64,000 nt of DNA from Pontibacter arcticus (GCF_003284895.1 NZ_QMDV01000001.1:275080-339079); one strand, 5' to 3'. Shown: positions 53,784 through 63,524, numbered from the stretch's first letter. Notes: a model not told the origin generated them from the sequence alone. A program made the numbers and translations.

Positions 53784-55700
53784 ATGAAAGACTCAGAAAA
53801 AAACCAGGATTCGAATCAGTCATCAAACTATTCGAGTGACAGTTCAAACAACGCATCTTCCTCATCAGGTAATACATCAGGTGGCCAGAGTTCATCAGGC
53901 TCTTCGTTAAGTTCAGGATCAGGCTCTACTTCTGCCTTATCAGGTTCGGGATCTTCCTCATCAGGTTCAGGCTCACAGGATAGCAACAGCTCATCTTCTA
54001 TGTCTGGCTCAGGATCATCTATGTTATCATCCGGTTCCGGCTCCTCTACTTCGGGATCTGGTTCTAAATCATCAGGCACTAAAGCAAAATCGGACTCTTC
54101 TTCCTCAGCGAAAAAAATAACGAAAACACCTGATGCCAAAAGCTCAAAATCATCTGGTAGCTCAAGCAGTTCCTCTTCTAAGAAAAGTAGCAGCAATAGC
54201 AGTAACAGCAACAGTAACCAGGATTCTGACAATAGCTATGGCTCTATGAGCAGCAGCTCACAGCAAAACCAAGGCGATAACTATGGTAGCCAGGGTGGTT
54301 ACGGTTCATCGTCTCAGGGTGGCAGCAATTCTGATTATTCGCAGGGTGGCTCTTCGCAAGGCTATGGCTCGCAGCAGCAAGGTAACCAAAGCGGATACGG
54401 CTCGCAGGGCGGCTATGGCTATGGTTCACAGAACAGCAACTACGGTGGCCAGAGTGGCTATGGTTATCAGGGCGATTATGGCTCATCACAACACCAGGGC
54501 GGCTACGGTTCGCAAGGCAGCAGCCAGCGCAGCTACGGAAGCCAGAGTGGCCAGAGCAGCAGCGGTTCTTCTAACTATGGCGGTAACCAGGGAGGCTATA
54601 ATTATGGCAACCAGGGCGGCATGGAAGGAAACAGAATGCGTGCGCAGGATAACTATTCGCAAGGTTCTTACGGCGGCTATGGCGGCATGCAAGGCGGATA
54701 CGCTGACAGAGAAGGCGATGAGCAAGGCAGCTACGGCGTAATGAACGACCAAGGCGGCATGGGCAGCTACAACCAGCAGAGTGGCTCACAAGGCAGCAAT
54801 TATGGTAGCCAAGGTAATTATGGCTCACAAGGCAGTTCTGGCTCACAGTCTGGCTATAACTCCGGCAGAAGCAATTATGGCTCGCAAGGTGGTAACCAGG
54901 GTAATTATGGTTCTGGTTCGTCTTCACAAGGCAATTACCAGCAAAACTACGGACAAGGCGATTACGGCTCACGCAGTGGTAATTACCAGGGTGGCTACGA
55001 GCAAGGCAACTACGGCAGCCAGGGTTCGCAAGGCCGCTCTTCTTACGGATCATCTCAGCAGGGAGGTTACGGTTCTTCTTCGCAGGGTGGTTACGGATCG
55101 CAGTCTGGTTATGGCTCGCAAGGCACGCACAGCGGAAGCCACGGCGGTTATGGCTCTAATGTAAGCGGATCAGGAATGGGTAACTCCGGCAGATCATCTT
55201 CTAATTCTAACTATGGTGATTCTGATCGTTACAGTTCACAAGGTTCTTCATCCAGAGGCATGAGCGAATACGACAGAGATAACCGTGGTTCGCAGCGTGG
55301 CTGGGACTCTCAGAACTCGATGCAGGGCGGTTATGGCTCGCAAGGCGGATACGGCTCAAGAGGCGGTTCTTACAACGATGAGTACCGTTCGCAGAGCAGC
55401 AACAGAAACAGCAGCTACGGACAAGGCCAGGGTAACTATGGTTCCGGTTCGCAGGGTTCTGGCATGAGCGGTGGCTACAGCCAGGGCGGTTACGGCCAGG
55501 GTGGCCGGGGCGGCGACCAAAGCCAGTACGGTTCTATGGATAGCAGAACGTCTTTCTATAGCGATAATCAGGGCTCTAACTCCCGCGATAACTACCGTTA
55601 CGGACAGGAAAACCAGGGTGGCCGTTCTTCATCATCACGTAACAACGATGATTACGAAACGCGCCGCAGCAACCGCTACCGCGATTTAGATAGCGAATAA
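53784..55700 (+). CDS. FUS-like Ser/Gly/Gln/Tyr low-complexity protein
   Basis: 638 residues from ATG 53784, which has AAGGAG nine bases before it; a TTG at 53742 is a poorer start. There is no signal peptide, no membrane helix and no folded domain. Residues about 10-160 are Ser/Gly-rich with scattered Lys and Asp. From about 165 to 560 the protein is built of degenerate YGSQG, GGYGS and SQGGYGS units, with at least a dozen YGSQ copies. The last 80 residues mix Arg, Asp and Tyr (for example YETRRSNRYRDLDSE). It contains almost no aliphatic residues. This composition is that of the prion-like domains of animal FUS/EWS, so a phase-separating or stress-related protein is plausible, but nothing here proves it. 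No family recognised. Confidence 0.85.
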   Translation: MKDSEKNQDSNQSSNYSSDSSNNASSSSGNTSGGQSSSGSSLSSGSGSTSALSGSGSSSSGSGSQDSNSSSSMSGSGSSMLSSGSGSSTSGSGSKSSGTKAKSDSSSSAKKITKTPDAKSSKSSGSSSSSSSKKSSSNSSNSNSNQDSDNSYGSMSSSSQQNQGDNYGSQGGYGSSSQGGSNSDYSQGGSSQGYGSQQQGNQSGYGSQGGYGYGSQNSNYGGQSGYGYQGDYGSSQHQGGYGSQGSSQRSYGSQSGQSSSGSSNYGGNQGGYNYGNQGGMEGNRMRAQDNYSQGSYGGYGGMQGGYADREGDEQGSYGVMNDQGGMGSYNQQSGSQGSNYGSQGNYGSQGSSGSQSGYNSGRSNYGSQGGNQGNYGSGSSSQGNYQQNYGQGDYGSRSGNYQGGYEQGNYGSQGSQGRSSYGSSQQGGYGSSSQGGYGSQSGYGSQGTHSGSHGGYGSNVSGSGMGNSGRSSSNSNYGDSDRYSSQGSSSRGMSEYDRDNRGSQRGWDSQNSMQGGYGSQGGYGSRGGSYNDEYRSQSSNRNSSYGQGQGNYGSGSQGSGMSGGYSQGGYGQGGRGGDQSQYGSMDSRTSFYSDNQGSNSRDNYRYGQENQGGRSSSSRNNDDYETRRSNRYRDLDSE

Positions 55701-55719
55701 TTTAAAACAGACCTATAGC

Positions 55720-55754
55720 AAAAGCCACTCCCGCAAAGGAGTGGCTTTTCTTTT
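55720..55754. terminator. Terminator after the low-complexity gene
   Basis: AAAAGCCACTCC and GGAGTGGCTTTT with a 6-base loop, T-rich after; A-run before also permits use by the converging gene. Confidence 0.92.
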
Positions 55755-55785
55755 GGCAAAGCAGTAAGTTATACTTTAAAAGTAC

Positions 55786-56658
55786 TTAGCAGAAAGCACT
55801 TTTGTGCGTTAAAGCAAAATCCCGGAAAGTGTTAGGTTTGTCGCCTGTTACTATTTCTATTGTATTATCTACAGTGCTTGCTTGTCCGGCTCTCTGCAAA
55901 GCATAAAGCTCGAGCATCGCATCAGCCATCCAGCCGGGCATTTGCTCCACCATAACCTGGCGTGCAGCATCTTCCGGTACATCAACAAAGCTCACTTCGT
56001 TGTTCGTTACCTCACTTAAGATCTGGGCAATTTCTGCGTTTGAGAGTGCTTCAGGGCCGGTTAAAGTATAAATTTTGTTTTCATGGCCTTCGGTTAACAG
56101 TACCTGCACAGCTACTTTGGCAATATCGTTCACATCGACATAACCAGCTTTGCCCTCGCCGGTGGGCTGGTAAAATTTGCCCTGCTGCTTTATACTTTCG
56201 CCACTGTAATTACTGAAATTCTGCATAAAAGAAGCTGGCCGCAGGAAAGTATACGGTATGCCGCTCTCCTCGATATATTGTTCCATTTCGCGGTGCCAGT
56301 TGCCTAATGTAATGCCTGGCTCCGATCCTGCACCCAACGCCGAAAGTTTCACGATGTGTTTTACGCCGGAGCTTTTGGCTTTATCTACCAGCGTTTTGCA
56401 CCAGGCTACCTGGTTTTCGGTAAAGGGTGTTATCAGGAAAAGTTTATCGATGTGCGTAAAAGCGGCTTCAAGCGATTCGGGTTCGTCAAACTCCACCTCT
56501 ACCAGTTCCACGCCCGGCAAGCGTTTCAGGTTTTCGCCTTTTACCACCGAGTGTACGCCTGCTCTTATTCTCACATCTTCGCCCAGCACCGAAAGTTCTT
56601 TTACCACTTCGCGGCCTACTGTACCTGTAGCTCCGGTAATTAATATAGTTGTCTGCAT
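55786..56658 (-). CDS. NmrA-like / atypical SDR NAD(P)-binding oxidoreductase
   Basis: 290 residues from ATG 56658 (MQTTILITGATGTVGREVVKEL), where the Rossmann loop TGATGTVG sits at the very start as in the family. Other parts: FDEPESLEAAFTHIDKLFLITPF, VKHIVKLSALGAG, PYTFLRPASFMQNFSNY and YTLTGPEALSNAEIAQILSEVTN. Members include QOR2-type quinone reductases and redox-sensing NmrA proteins. Catalytic Tyr-x-x-x-Lys of classic SDRs is absent, as expected. The open frame extends 72 codons upstream across the neighbouring intergenic and coding DNA and is not real. Confidence 0.9.
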   Translation of the reverse strand: MQTTILITGATGTVGREVVKELSVLGEDVRIRAGVHSVVKGENLKRLPGVELVEVEFDEPESLEAAFTHIDKLFLITPFTENQVAWCKTLVDKAKSSGVKHIVKLSALGAGSEPGITLGNWHREMEQYIEESGIPYTFLRPASFMQNFSNYSGESIKQQGKFYQPTGEGKAGYVDVNDIAKVAVQVLLTEGHENKIYTLTGPEALSNAEIAQILSEVTNNEVSFVDVPEDAARQVMVEQMPGWMADAMLELYALQRAGQASTVDNTIEIVTGDKPNTFRDFALTHKSAFC

Positions 56659-56753
56659 TTTAAGTCTGTTAAGTTTATACTTTTCTACGGTTTTAGCTCT
56701 GCCAAGGCTGATATGCTGTGTTGCTTTCTTTCCGTAGGTTGGAAGTATAAACC

Positions 56754-57608
56754 TTAATTTTTCGGCGAGATCGTTACCAAGTATAACTTGCCTCTTTCGT
56801 TTGTGATGAGCAGTGTGGTTGGGTTCAGGTAAAGCATGGCTTCGGCCTGACCGGTACGGCCAAGTGGCAGGCAATAGCGTTTGCCTGTTAAGTTTATGTT
56901 TTTAGCTTGATGATCGAAAATGTAAAGCCTGCCATAACCCAGCAAAGCAAACTGGTTTTGTGCCGGAGAGATAGCCGCCGCCGTGATCGGTGATTTTAAA
57001 CGGAGACGATATTGGGGCGTTAACGTATAATTCCCTTGCCTTGCCGCCAATGTATAAAGTTGGGTTATAGGTTTGGCAGCGCGGCTTTTGGTAAAAAGGT
57101 AGAGACTATCGGCGTAGTAAAAAAATGCTTCCAGATCGTAATGGCGGTTACGGCGCGCCGGCGGAAATGCCAGCTGGTCAGCATAACGGAACCTGATCGT
57201 ATCCTGTACCTGTGCCAAATTTTGCTGTAATTTGTAAATCCGGAGGTTTTGCCGTGTATTAAAGTTATTCCCAAAATCGCCAATAAAAAGCTGCCCGTTC
57301 TCGGCCTGAGCCAGGTCTTCCCAATCGTTATTTTTCAGGGGTAATTTTATTGTATGCAGGAGTCCGCCTCTCAGGTTAAACTCGTATAGTTCGTTCAGCG
57401 GCCCGCCGTCGGCATGTGTCCGGAAAGTTGTATCTGACGCAAAGGCCAGCCCCGAACTTTCGCTAATACGCTTGTCTAATTTTCCTATCCGTTCAATTTT
57501 TATGTTATACTCCGATCGCAGCGTTGCAAAATCGCTGTTGCGTTTATCCGGGCCACAGCCGCAAAGCAGGGTTTCGAGGTAGATATAAAGTGTGAAGAGT
57601 TTCAGCAT
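56754..57608 (-). CDS. Lipoprotein with SdiA-regulated/phytase-like beta-propeller
   Basis: 284 residues; lipobox LLCGC near residue 18. The propeller-type repeats begin ISESSGLAFASDTTFRTHADG and NDWEDLAQAENGQLFIGDFGNNFNTRQNLRIYKL, a pattern common to a Bacteroidota family of exported six-bladed propellers of unknown function. No catalytic residues are evident. It lies 14 bases downstream of the large helicase gene on the same strand, so the two are probably co-transcribed. Confidence 0.82.
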   Translation of the reverse strand: MLKLFTLYIYLETLLCGCGPDKRNSDFATLRSEYNIKIERIGKLDKRISESSGLAFASDTTFRTHADGGPLNELYEFNLRGGLLHTIKLPLKNNDWEDLAQAENGQLFIGDFGNNFNTRQNLRIYKLQQNLAQVQDTIRFRYADQLAFPPARRNRHYDLEAFFYYADSLYLFTKSRAAKPITQLYTLAARQGNYTLTPQYRLRLKSPITAAAISPAQNQFALLGYGRLYIFDHQAKNINLTGKRYCLPLGRTGQAEAMLYLNPTTLLITNERGKLYLVTISPKN

Positions 57609-57622
57609 AAAAGCAGCCGGAT

Positions 57623-60600
57623 TTATACTTCGGATTTATACGTGGCAGCCATACGTTGCAAACTATCATAAAAAGCTTCCTTATCTTCCCAGAACTGGCG
57701 GCTGTATACTTTCCTGTAAGGCCAGTGGCGCTGCTGCAAGCGTACCGGCACATCGGCATGCGATTGGCGCACCGAAAGGTGGCTGTAGTACAGATCATCG
57801 TCCGTTAAAATCAGCCCGTTTATACTTTCACCCTGCGAAAGTGTAAGGTCTGCAAAAGGAACTTTCGGTGCAAAGTATGGCAACGCTTGTTCAATTTCGG
57901 ATTTGAGCAAGGGCATGTGGCCGGGCAGTTGCGCTTGTTTAGGCATAAAACTGAAGTTGCCGGCACTAACCTGTTGCGCATATTGCAGATAGGCTTTTAA
58001 TAGTTTAGGGCCTTCGTGCATCGTATTTTCTACCTGCAATAGTTCGGGGCGCAAACTGCAAAGTATAACAATCTCTTTTCGGGCGCGGGTAATGGCCACG
58101 TTCAGGCGGTTTTCGCCACCTGCCTGGTTCAGGCTGCCAAACTGCATGGCCAGTTTGCCCTTTGCATCCGGCGCATAGCCCACCGAAAGTATGATTACAT
58201 CGCGTTCATCGCCCTGCATGTTCTCGATGTTCTTCACAAGTATGGCAGGCGGCAAAACTATACTTTGCTGTGCGGCTTTTTGCTCCAGTATATCCTGTAC
58301 CAGTTGCTGCTGGTTATAGTTAAATGTGATGACGCCGATATCCTGCTGGCCTTTTTTTAGCAAGTCAAAAATTGTTTCAACTACTTTTTGGGCTTCTGTC
58401 GGGTTGGTGTTATCCTGCCAGGTGCCTTGTACGGGTATAAATCTGATGGCCGGTTTACGGTGTTGCAGGTGCTTGAGATCGGGAATTAACTCGAGTTTAC
58501 CGTTGTAAAAATGTTTGTTCGAGAAATCGATCAGTTCCGGGTATAAGCTGCGGTAATGCTGCGTCAGCATGGTTTGCGGCAAGTATAACGTGCACAGCTG
58601 CAACAACGATTCTGCCAGTAACTCTTCGGCTTCGTCGTCTGCAGCGGTGCTCCAGCGGGTGCGGTACAAGTCGGATGGTTTTAGTTGCTGCGCATCGCCG
58701 GCTACTACTACCTGCTGCCCGCGCAAAATGCCGGGTATGCCCACTTCGGAAAAGCACTGCGATGCCTCATCAAAAATAACCAGGTCGAAGCATTGCTCGA
58801 GTGGCAGCACCGCCGAAACTGTTTCAGGAGAGGCCAGCCAGCACGGGATCAGGTCCAGCATCTCTTTCCGGAATAACGAGAACAATTTACGGATCGGATA
58901 TAAACTGCGCTTTTTGCTGACCTGTGCCTGTAGTTTCCGGTAGGTAACGGGGTTGCCGAGGCGGTTGTGTTCCAGGTTCCGGTAGGTTTGCTCGCGCAGT
59001 TTAGATGTAACTATTTCCTGTGTCAGGATTTCTTTCTGAGCCAGCAACAGCTGCAATTCGCTTTCCAGCAGCTCCATTTCGCCGTTAGACGGGATGCGCA
59101 AAACCGGATGCTGGGCTTCCAGTTCGTGGAGCCAGGCCAGGTACAAACTGTTAATAAACAACTGCTCACTTTCTTCGGCTTTGATGCGTTGGTCAGCGAG
59201 TTGTGCAGCAATTTCCCGTTCCGGTTCGGTAAAGGAATTAGATAAGGTATCGAAAGCAACAAGCAACTCGAAGTGCTGGCGCAGGGCTGCTAACATTGCA
59301 GTAGCTTTTTCCTCTTCTTCCAGCAACTGCTGCATCTGCGGTTCAGTCAGCCACATTTCCCATTTGGCAGTGGCCGTAACGGCTGCATGTATACTTTGAA
59401 TAAGCTCCTGTAACTGCTGCGTTAGGTCAGTGTTAAGCAGATGTTTTTCGTGGAACACTTGATTTCTATGCAGCTCTTTCAGCAACGTATAAGTAGCCAT
59501 GGCCTGCTCGGTTACGGCCAGTTCGTGGGTTAACCTTTCCGGCGAAATGGTGTTATCTAGCTGTCTGTTTATACTTTTGCCGATACTTTGCAGCAGCTTT
59601 TCGGTTTCCTGTTGTTCTTTAAAATGTTGCCGCAGTTTCTGGATACCATCTTTGCTCAGCTCCAGCCCGTAGGTTTCTGCTACCAGCGTAAGCGCTTTCT
59701 TTTCTTCGGAAAAACTCCACTTCAGGCGTTTAAAAAAGTTGTTGTATTGCTGTTCGTAGTGTCTAACTGCTTTTTCTGCTTCCCGTATCTGATCTTCAGG
59801 TAACGTTATGGCAAAAGCTTGCCGGGCAAAGTATAAACTTCTTACTTTTCTGATGTTTTGCTGCAGCTCGCTGAGGTCTGTTTTCTGTTCAAAAAAGGCT
59901 TGTATCACGTTTAAAACTTCCTCCTCAGCTACTTCACTTTTCAGTTTCGCAAGATTCGGAATCGCAGCTTTATACTTTGCCAGCACATCGCGCGTAAATG
60001 TGAAGCCGCTAAGTTTATTTATACTTTGCTGCACCTGCCTGTACTGCTCCGGAAAATGCTGGATAGTACTTTCGAGTTCGTGGCGCTGCTGCCAGCTGAA
60101 GCCTTCCATACTTTTGCGGCCTGCCAACACCTGGTTTGCCTGCACCAACTTTTCGCTGAGCTGCAGATAATGCCGTAGGCGCGGCATAAAAGCGGCCACC
60201 GTATCAGCAGTTAAACTTTTAAAACTGGCCGGCAACATCACAAAAGGCTGTTTTAAACTGCTGCGCAAGTATAACTCCTTCGCCGACCACCCACACCGGC
60301 TGGTATCAAACAAGGCCTTTTTAAACGCTTCCAGCTTCTGAAGATGCTGGTTTATGCTTCGGCTTACCTCTAAAAAAGTACGGTCAGTGTAGATGCTGTT
60401 AAGCGCGAGGTTCTGTTTCTTATAAGCATCGAGGTGCGTGATCTGGTGCAATAACTGCGCGTAAACGGCTTTTTTATCTGTATTAAAATCATGCACCACG
60501 GCTGCAAAATGGCCAAGCCCTTTGGATGCCAAGCGTTGGTAAACCACATCCAGCGCTGCGCGTTTCTGGCTCACGACCAATACTTTTTTGCCACGCGCCG

Positions 60601-61579
60601 TGAAATCCGACACCAGGTTACAGATCAGCTGTGATTTGCCTGTACCGGGTGGCCCCTGCACCACAATCGACTTGCCTGCTTTTACTTCCTGCAAAGCCAG
60701 CTCCTGCGAGGCATCCAGCTCAAACATTGTAAACGTATGCTGCGCCTGTGTGGTGTTGGTTATACTTTGCTCCGGGGCCTGAAACAGTTCTTCCAGCTGC
60801 AGCAACTCGTCCTGAGCAAGCAACGCATCGTAATCTGCTACCAAAAAAGAAGATGCCTGCGGAAATAGACCTAGTACTGCTTCCTGCTCCAGGTATAGTT
60901 GCCCGGGTTTTACCAGCTCCTCGAAGTCAGCTTTTTTATAATCCCTGAATGATCTTAGCTTCTCTGCAAAAAAATCGGTACCGGCATTTATCGTAAGCTG
61001 ATGCTCTTTTAACAGCTCATAAATCTGCGTCCGGAACTCCAGGGGATGATTGGAAAGTGTGCTTAGATCGAGTTCGGTGAGTGGCTCGGCCAGCGGCGTT
61101 TGCATGTAATGGGCATACGCCAGCAAAAAGCTTTGGTTAAACTGCGCTGTGCGGGCATCGTCTGGCCTTAATTCCCATTCCTGGGCTATGTTAATATGTA
61201 GCTGCACCGGGAAAAAAAGTAAAGGACAACGCACCGTGGTTCCATCCGGAAACTGCCCATGTACAAATGGCCACCCCACATACAACTCCTGGCTGCCGCG
61301 CTCTTCCAGCACCATTTCGGTTTTGCGCTTAATGGTACGCAGGCGCTGGCTCACAGGCGCAACGGGTGCAAAACGACTGTCGGCAAGCGGGCTGAGTACG
61401 ATCTTTTTTTTGCCGATGATCAGTTTCTGAATTATAGAAAAAGCCGGCTCACTGATGAGATAATCCATCTCCTGCACATCCAGGTGCCACTCTTTAGAGA
61501 GGCGAAGCAACAGCAGCGCCCGGTTACTGGAGCTAAGGTTAAGAAGTCTGCGCTGGTAGTTTTTAAGGATATTTCTCAT
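57623..61579 (-). CDS. Large superfamily 1 helicase (AAA_11/AAA_12, Upf1-like)
   Basis: 1318 residues. Walker A VVQGPPGTGKSQLICNLVSDF at about 303, then KVLVVSQKRAALDVVYQRLASKGL. A long coiled-coil insertion (about 420-900) comes before the DEAx box FDEASQCFSEVGIPGILRGQQVVVAGDAQQLKPS (about 932). Later motifs are GDERDVIILSVGYAP (about 1119) and NRLNVAITRARKEIVIL (about 1155). The C-terminal 120 residues resemble the MTES-1575/Vsr-like fold but lack an evident catalytic triad. Proteins of this design are found in housekeeping and in defence settings; here the surroundings are housekeeping and no partner gene is seen. The motif AAGTATA is frequent in it. Confidence 0.9.
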   Translation of the reverse strand: MRNILKNYQRRLLNLSSSNRALLLLRLSKEWHLDVQEMDYLISEPAFSIIQKLIIGKKKIVLSPLADSRFAPVAPVSQRLRTIKRKTEMVLEERGSQELYVGWPFVHGQFPDGTTVRCPLLFFPVQLHINIAQEWELRPDDARTAQFNQSFLLAYAHYMQTPLAEPLTELDLSTLSNHPLEFRTQIYELLKEHQLTINAGTDFFAEKLRSFRDYKKADFEELVKPGQLYLEQEAVLGLFPQASSFLVADYDALLAQDELLQLEELFQAPEQSITNTTQAQHTFTMFELDASQELALQEVKAGKSIVVQGPPGTGKSQLICNLVSDFTARGKKVLVVSQKRAALDVVYQRLASKGLGHFAAVVHDFNTDKKAVYAQLLHQITHLDAYKKQNLALNSIYTDRTFLEVSRSINQHLQKLEAFKKALFDTSRCGWSAKELYLRSSLKQPFVMLPASFKSLTADTVAAFMPRLRHYLQLSEKLVQANQVLAGRKSMEGFSWQQRHELESTIQHFPEQYRQVQQSINKLSGFTFTRDVLAKYKAAIPNLAKLKSEVAEEEVLNVIQAFFEQKTDLSELQQNIRKVRSLYFARQAFAITLPEDQIREAEKAVRHYEQQYNNFFKRLKWSFSEEKKALTLVAETYGLELSKDGIQKLRQHFKEQQETEKLLQSIGKSINRQLDNTISPERLTHELAVTEQAMATYTLLKELHRNQVFHEKHLLNTDLTQQLQELIQSIHAAVTATAKWEMWLTEPQMQQLLEEEEKATAMLAALRQHFELLVAFDTLSNSFTEPEREIAAQLADQRIKAEESEQLFINSLYLAWLHELEAQHPVLRIPSNGEMELLESELQLLLAQKEILTQEIVTSKLREQTYRNLEHNRLGNPVTYRKLQAQVSKKRSLYPIRKLFSLFRKEMLDLIPCWLASPETVSAVLPLEQCFDLVIFDEASQCFSEVGIPGILRGQQVVVAGDAQQLKPSDLYRTRWSTAADDEAEELLAESLLQLCTLYLPQTMLTQHYRSLYPELIDFSNKHFYNGKLELIPDLKHLQHRKPAIRFIPVQGTWQDNTNPTEAQKVVETIFDLLKKGQQDIGVITFNYNQQQLVQDILEQKAAQQSIVLPPAILVKNIENMQGDERDVIILSVGYAPDAKGKLAMQFGSLNQAGGENRLNVAITRARKEIVILCSLRPELLQVENTMHEGPKLLKAYLQYAQQVSAGNFSFMPKQAQLPGHMPLLKSEIEQALPYFAPKVPFADLTLSQGESINGLILTDDDLYYSHLSVRQSHADVPVRLQQRHWPYRKVYSRQFWEDKEAFYDSLQRMAATYKSEV

Positions 61580-61636
61580 GAGGTAAAATAGATAAACGGG
61601 CTACCGCGTATCTTGTTGGGTTACCTGGCAGGCAAG

Positions 61637-61771
61637 TTAGCAGGTTTTATGTATACTTTTAAACTTACCGGAAAGGGCGCTGCAGGCAAACAATAAAGCA
61701 AAAGTAAGAAGCGTTCCTATAAAGGCAGCCCGCAGAAAATGTTTATTTTTCTTTGCTATCCGGTTCATCAT
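61637..61771 (-). CDS. Possible small membrane peptide, 44 residues
   Basis: A short frame on the minus strand, ATG 61771 (or 61768) to TAA 61637, about 60 bases after the helicase start and reading toward that gene. It reads MMNRIAKKNKHFLRAAFIGT and then LLTFALLFACSALSG, a basic start with one hydrophobic helix. It is the only reasonable coding frame in the 335 bases between the helicase and hydrolase genes; it could be chance. Confidence 0.35.
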   Translation of the reverse strand: MMNRIAKKNKHFLRAAFIGTLLTFALLFACSALSGKFKSIHKTC

Positions 61772-61914
61772 CTCACTGCAAGTTCGCGTAGTATAATTCG
61801 TTCGGTTTCAGAAAAAGTATGGACGGAAATTCCCGTAAAAAAACTTTTCTTTCGGGAAGGTGTTTTGAAGCTATACAACTCCTGCGTAAGTTTAAACCCG
61901 ATACCAGAATAATT

Positions 61915-63021
61915 ATGCCCTATACGCTCAGACATACGAAAACAGGTACTTTCTTTTTCCTGGCGATGCTGTGTGTTTGGCTAACAGGCTGTACAAACCA
62001 GGAGGCAAACGGGCAAACCGAAACGTATCCGAAAACGGTGAGCCGCATGGACGAGTTCAGCACCACAAAGAAGTACACCAAATTCGGCGACGAAAGTATA
62101 AAAGTCTGGAACGAGAAAATCCCGGAAGTTGAACAGGTGGAGATCACCTCTACTTACGATGGCAAAAAAGAGCCTGCGCTTATTTACACTTCTAACACAC
62201 CCAAAAAGAAGCCTTTACTTGTTATTTTACACAGCTGGAGCAGCGGGTATCTGCAGCAGGCCAGTATTCCGTATGCTTTGTGGGCCAAAAAGTATGACTG
62301 GGTTTTTCTGCAGCCAAACTATCGCGGCAAGTTCGATCATCCGGAGTCTACTGGTTCCGAAATGGCGATACAGGATATTGTGGATGCTGTAAATTTTGCC
62401 AAGGGAAATGCTGAAATAGATCCGTCACGCATTTACGTGGTTGGTTCGTCGGGAGGGGCTATGTCGGCTTTGCTGGTGGCGGCGCGGCACCCGAACATTT
62501 GGGCGGGCGTGGTGGCCTGGGTACCAATTTATGACTTAGCTGACTGGTATACTTTCAATAAACAATACCCGCACCGTAACTACAACAACCAATTGCTTTC
62601 GTCTATCTGCGGCGAACCCTTGCCGGGCACCAAAGCAGGCCGGGAAGCTATCCGCCGCAGCCCAAGCACCTATATGCATTTAGCTAAAGATGTACCGATA
62701 TTTATAGCACAAGGCAACATCGATCCGTTGGTATCGCCGGCCCACGCGGTACGTGCCTACAACGCCCTGGCCGATACGGCAGACCAGATTTCCGGAGAGC
62801 AGATCATGCACCTGCTTGTGGAAAAAACAACTCCACCCGATTTGGTAACCGATAACCCGGACAGCACTTTTTTTGGCCCGAAAGACCCGAAGGTGATCTT
62901 TATGAAAGAATCCGGGAACGTACGGCTGGTGATGTTCGAAGGCGTACACGATATGGCCTATAACCCTACCTTGCTCTGGCTAAACCAGCAACGCAAAAAA
63001 CTACAGGAAAATACGCAGTAA
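61915..63021 (+). CDS. Alpha/beta-hydrolase lipoprotein (prolyl-oligopeptidase/PHB-depolymerase-like)
   Basis: 368 residues from ATG 61915 (MPYTLRHTKTGTFFFLAMLC). Lipobox WLTGC, so the protein is lipid-anchored in the periplasm or on the surface. The hydrolase fold has the oxyanion region LLVILHSWSSGYLQQ, the nucleophile elbow GSSGGAM, an acidic residue in GNIDPLVSP, and His in GVHDMAYN. Substrate unknown; S9-type peptidase or esterase of a surface polymer. The open frame reaches back to 61819, but that extension is not lipoprotein-like. Confidence 0.88.
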   Translation: MPYTLRHTKTGTFFFLAMLCVWLTGCTNQEANGQTETYPKTVSRMDEFSTTKKYTKFGDESIKVWNEKIPEVEQVEITSTYDGKKEPALIYTSNTPKKKPLLVILHSWSSGYLQQASIPYALWAKKYDWVFLQPNYRGKFDHPESTGSEMAIQDIVDAVNFAKGNAEIDPSRIYVVGSSGGAMSALLVAARHPNIWAGVVAWVPIYDLADWYTFNKQYPHRNYNNQLLSSICGEPLPGTKAGREAIRRSPSTYMHLAKDVPIFIAQGNIDPLVSPAHAVRAYNALADTADQISGEQIMHLLVEKTTPPDLVTDNPDSTFFGPKDPKVIFMKESGNVRLVMFEGVHDMAYNPTLLWLNQQRKKLQENTQ

Positions 63022-63044
63022 GTATAAATGCAGTAAAACAGCAT

Positions 63045-63092
63045 AAACATAAATGCCCGGGGAACGCGAATTCTTCGGGCATTTATGTTTTC
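63045..63092 (+). terminator. Terminator after the hydrolase gene
   Basis: AAACATAAATGCCCG and CGGGCATTTATGTTT form a 15-base-pair stem with a 16-base loop, then T residues. Confidence 0.92.
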
Positions 63093-63319
63093 GGTAATAT
63101 AGAGCAGCCTTTTAATTAACAATTTCATCTCATACAAAAGCCTGGTAAATTGCAAATTTTCAAGAGATTTGTTAAAACAGTTACCATACTAATACATATT
63201 CGAAACGCGTTATACTTCAAATTGCTAATGTATTGCTCAACACAAATGAGGTTTTTACAGCCTGCTACTAAAAATTCTAAGCAGCCTGTTCTCCTACCCG
63301 ACTCCGCTTTATCCAAACT

Positions 63320-63511
63320 ATGAAAACGATCATCTTCTTTATTTTATTGGTGATTTTGCTTTTTACAGCAGAAGCCATTTTATCTCTGGAAACCACCATA
63401 CACCCAGAACAAGACAATGACAACCTGATACACGAGTTTATCGTGCTGGTGCTTTGCATGGGAGGCCTTCTTGTAACTGGCAAAAGTATATTCCGGAAGT
63501 ATTCCCGGTAA
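63320..63511 (+). CDS. Small membrane protein, 63 residues
   Basis: MKTIIFFILLVILLFTAEAI is one membrane helix or signal anchor, followed by an acidic loop (TIHPEQDNDNLIHE) and a second helix (FIVLVLCMGGLLVTG), then a basic tail (KSIFRKYSR). Two helices with loops of opposite charge fit a hairpin in the inner membrane. No family recognised. The gap before it (63093-63319) has no other gene. Confidence 0.6.
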   Translation: MKTIIFFILLVILLFTAEAILSLETTIHPEQDNDNLIHEFIVLVLCMGGLLVTGKSIFRKYSR

Positions 63512-63524
63512 AGGGTTTTATACT

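Noticed and set aside
53828-54232. Long minus-strand frame rich in Glu, Asp, Leu and Pro opposite the low-complexity gene
   Set aside because: It is the mirror of Ser/Gly repeat codons on the plus strand; no start signal, and composition is what the repeats dictate.
57623-61579. The large superfamily 1 helicase as part of a phage-defence system
   Set aside because: No nuclease, methyltransferase or other defence partner is adjacent and the gene lies among ordinary genes; the C-terminal nuclease-like region lacks an evident active site.
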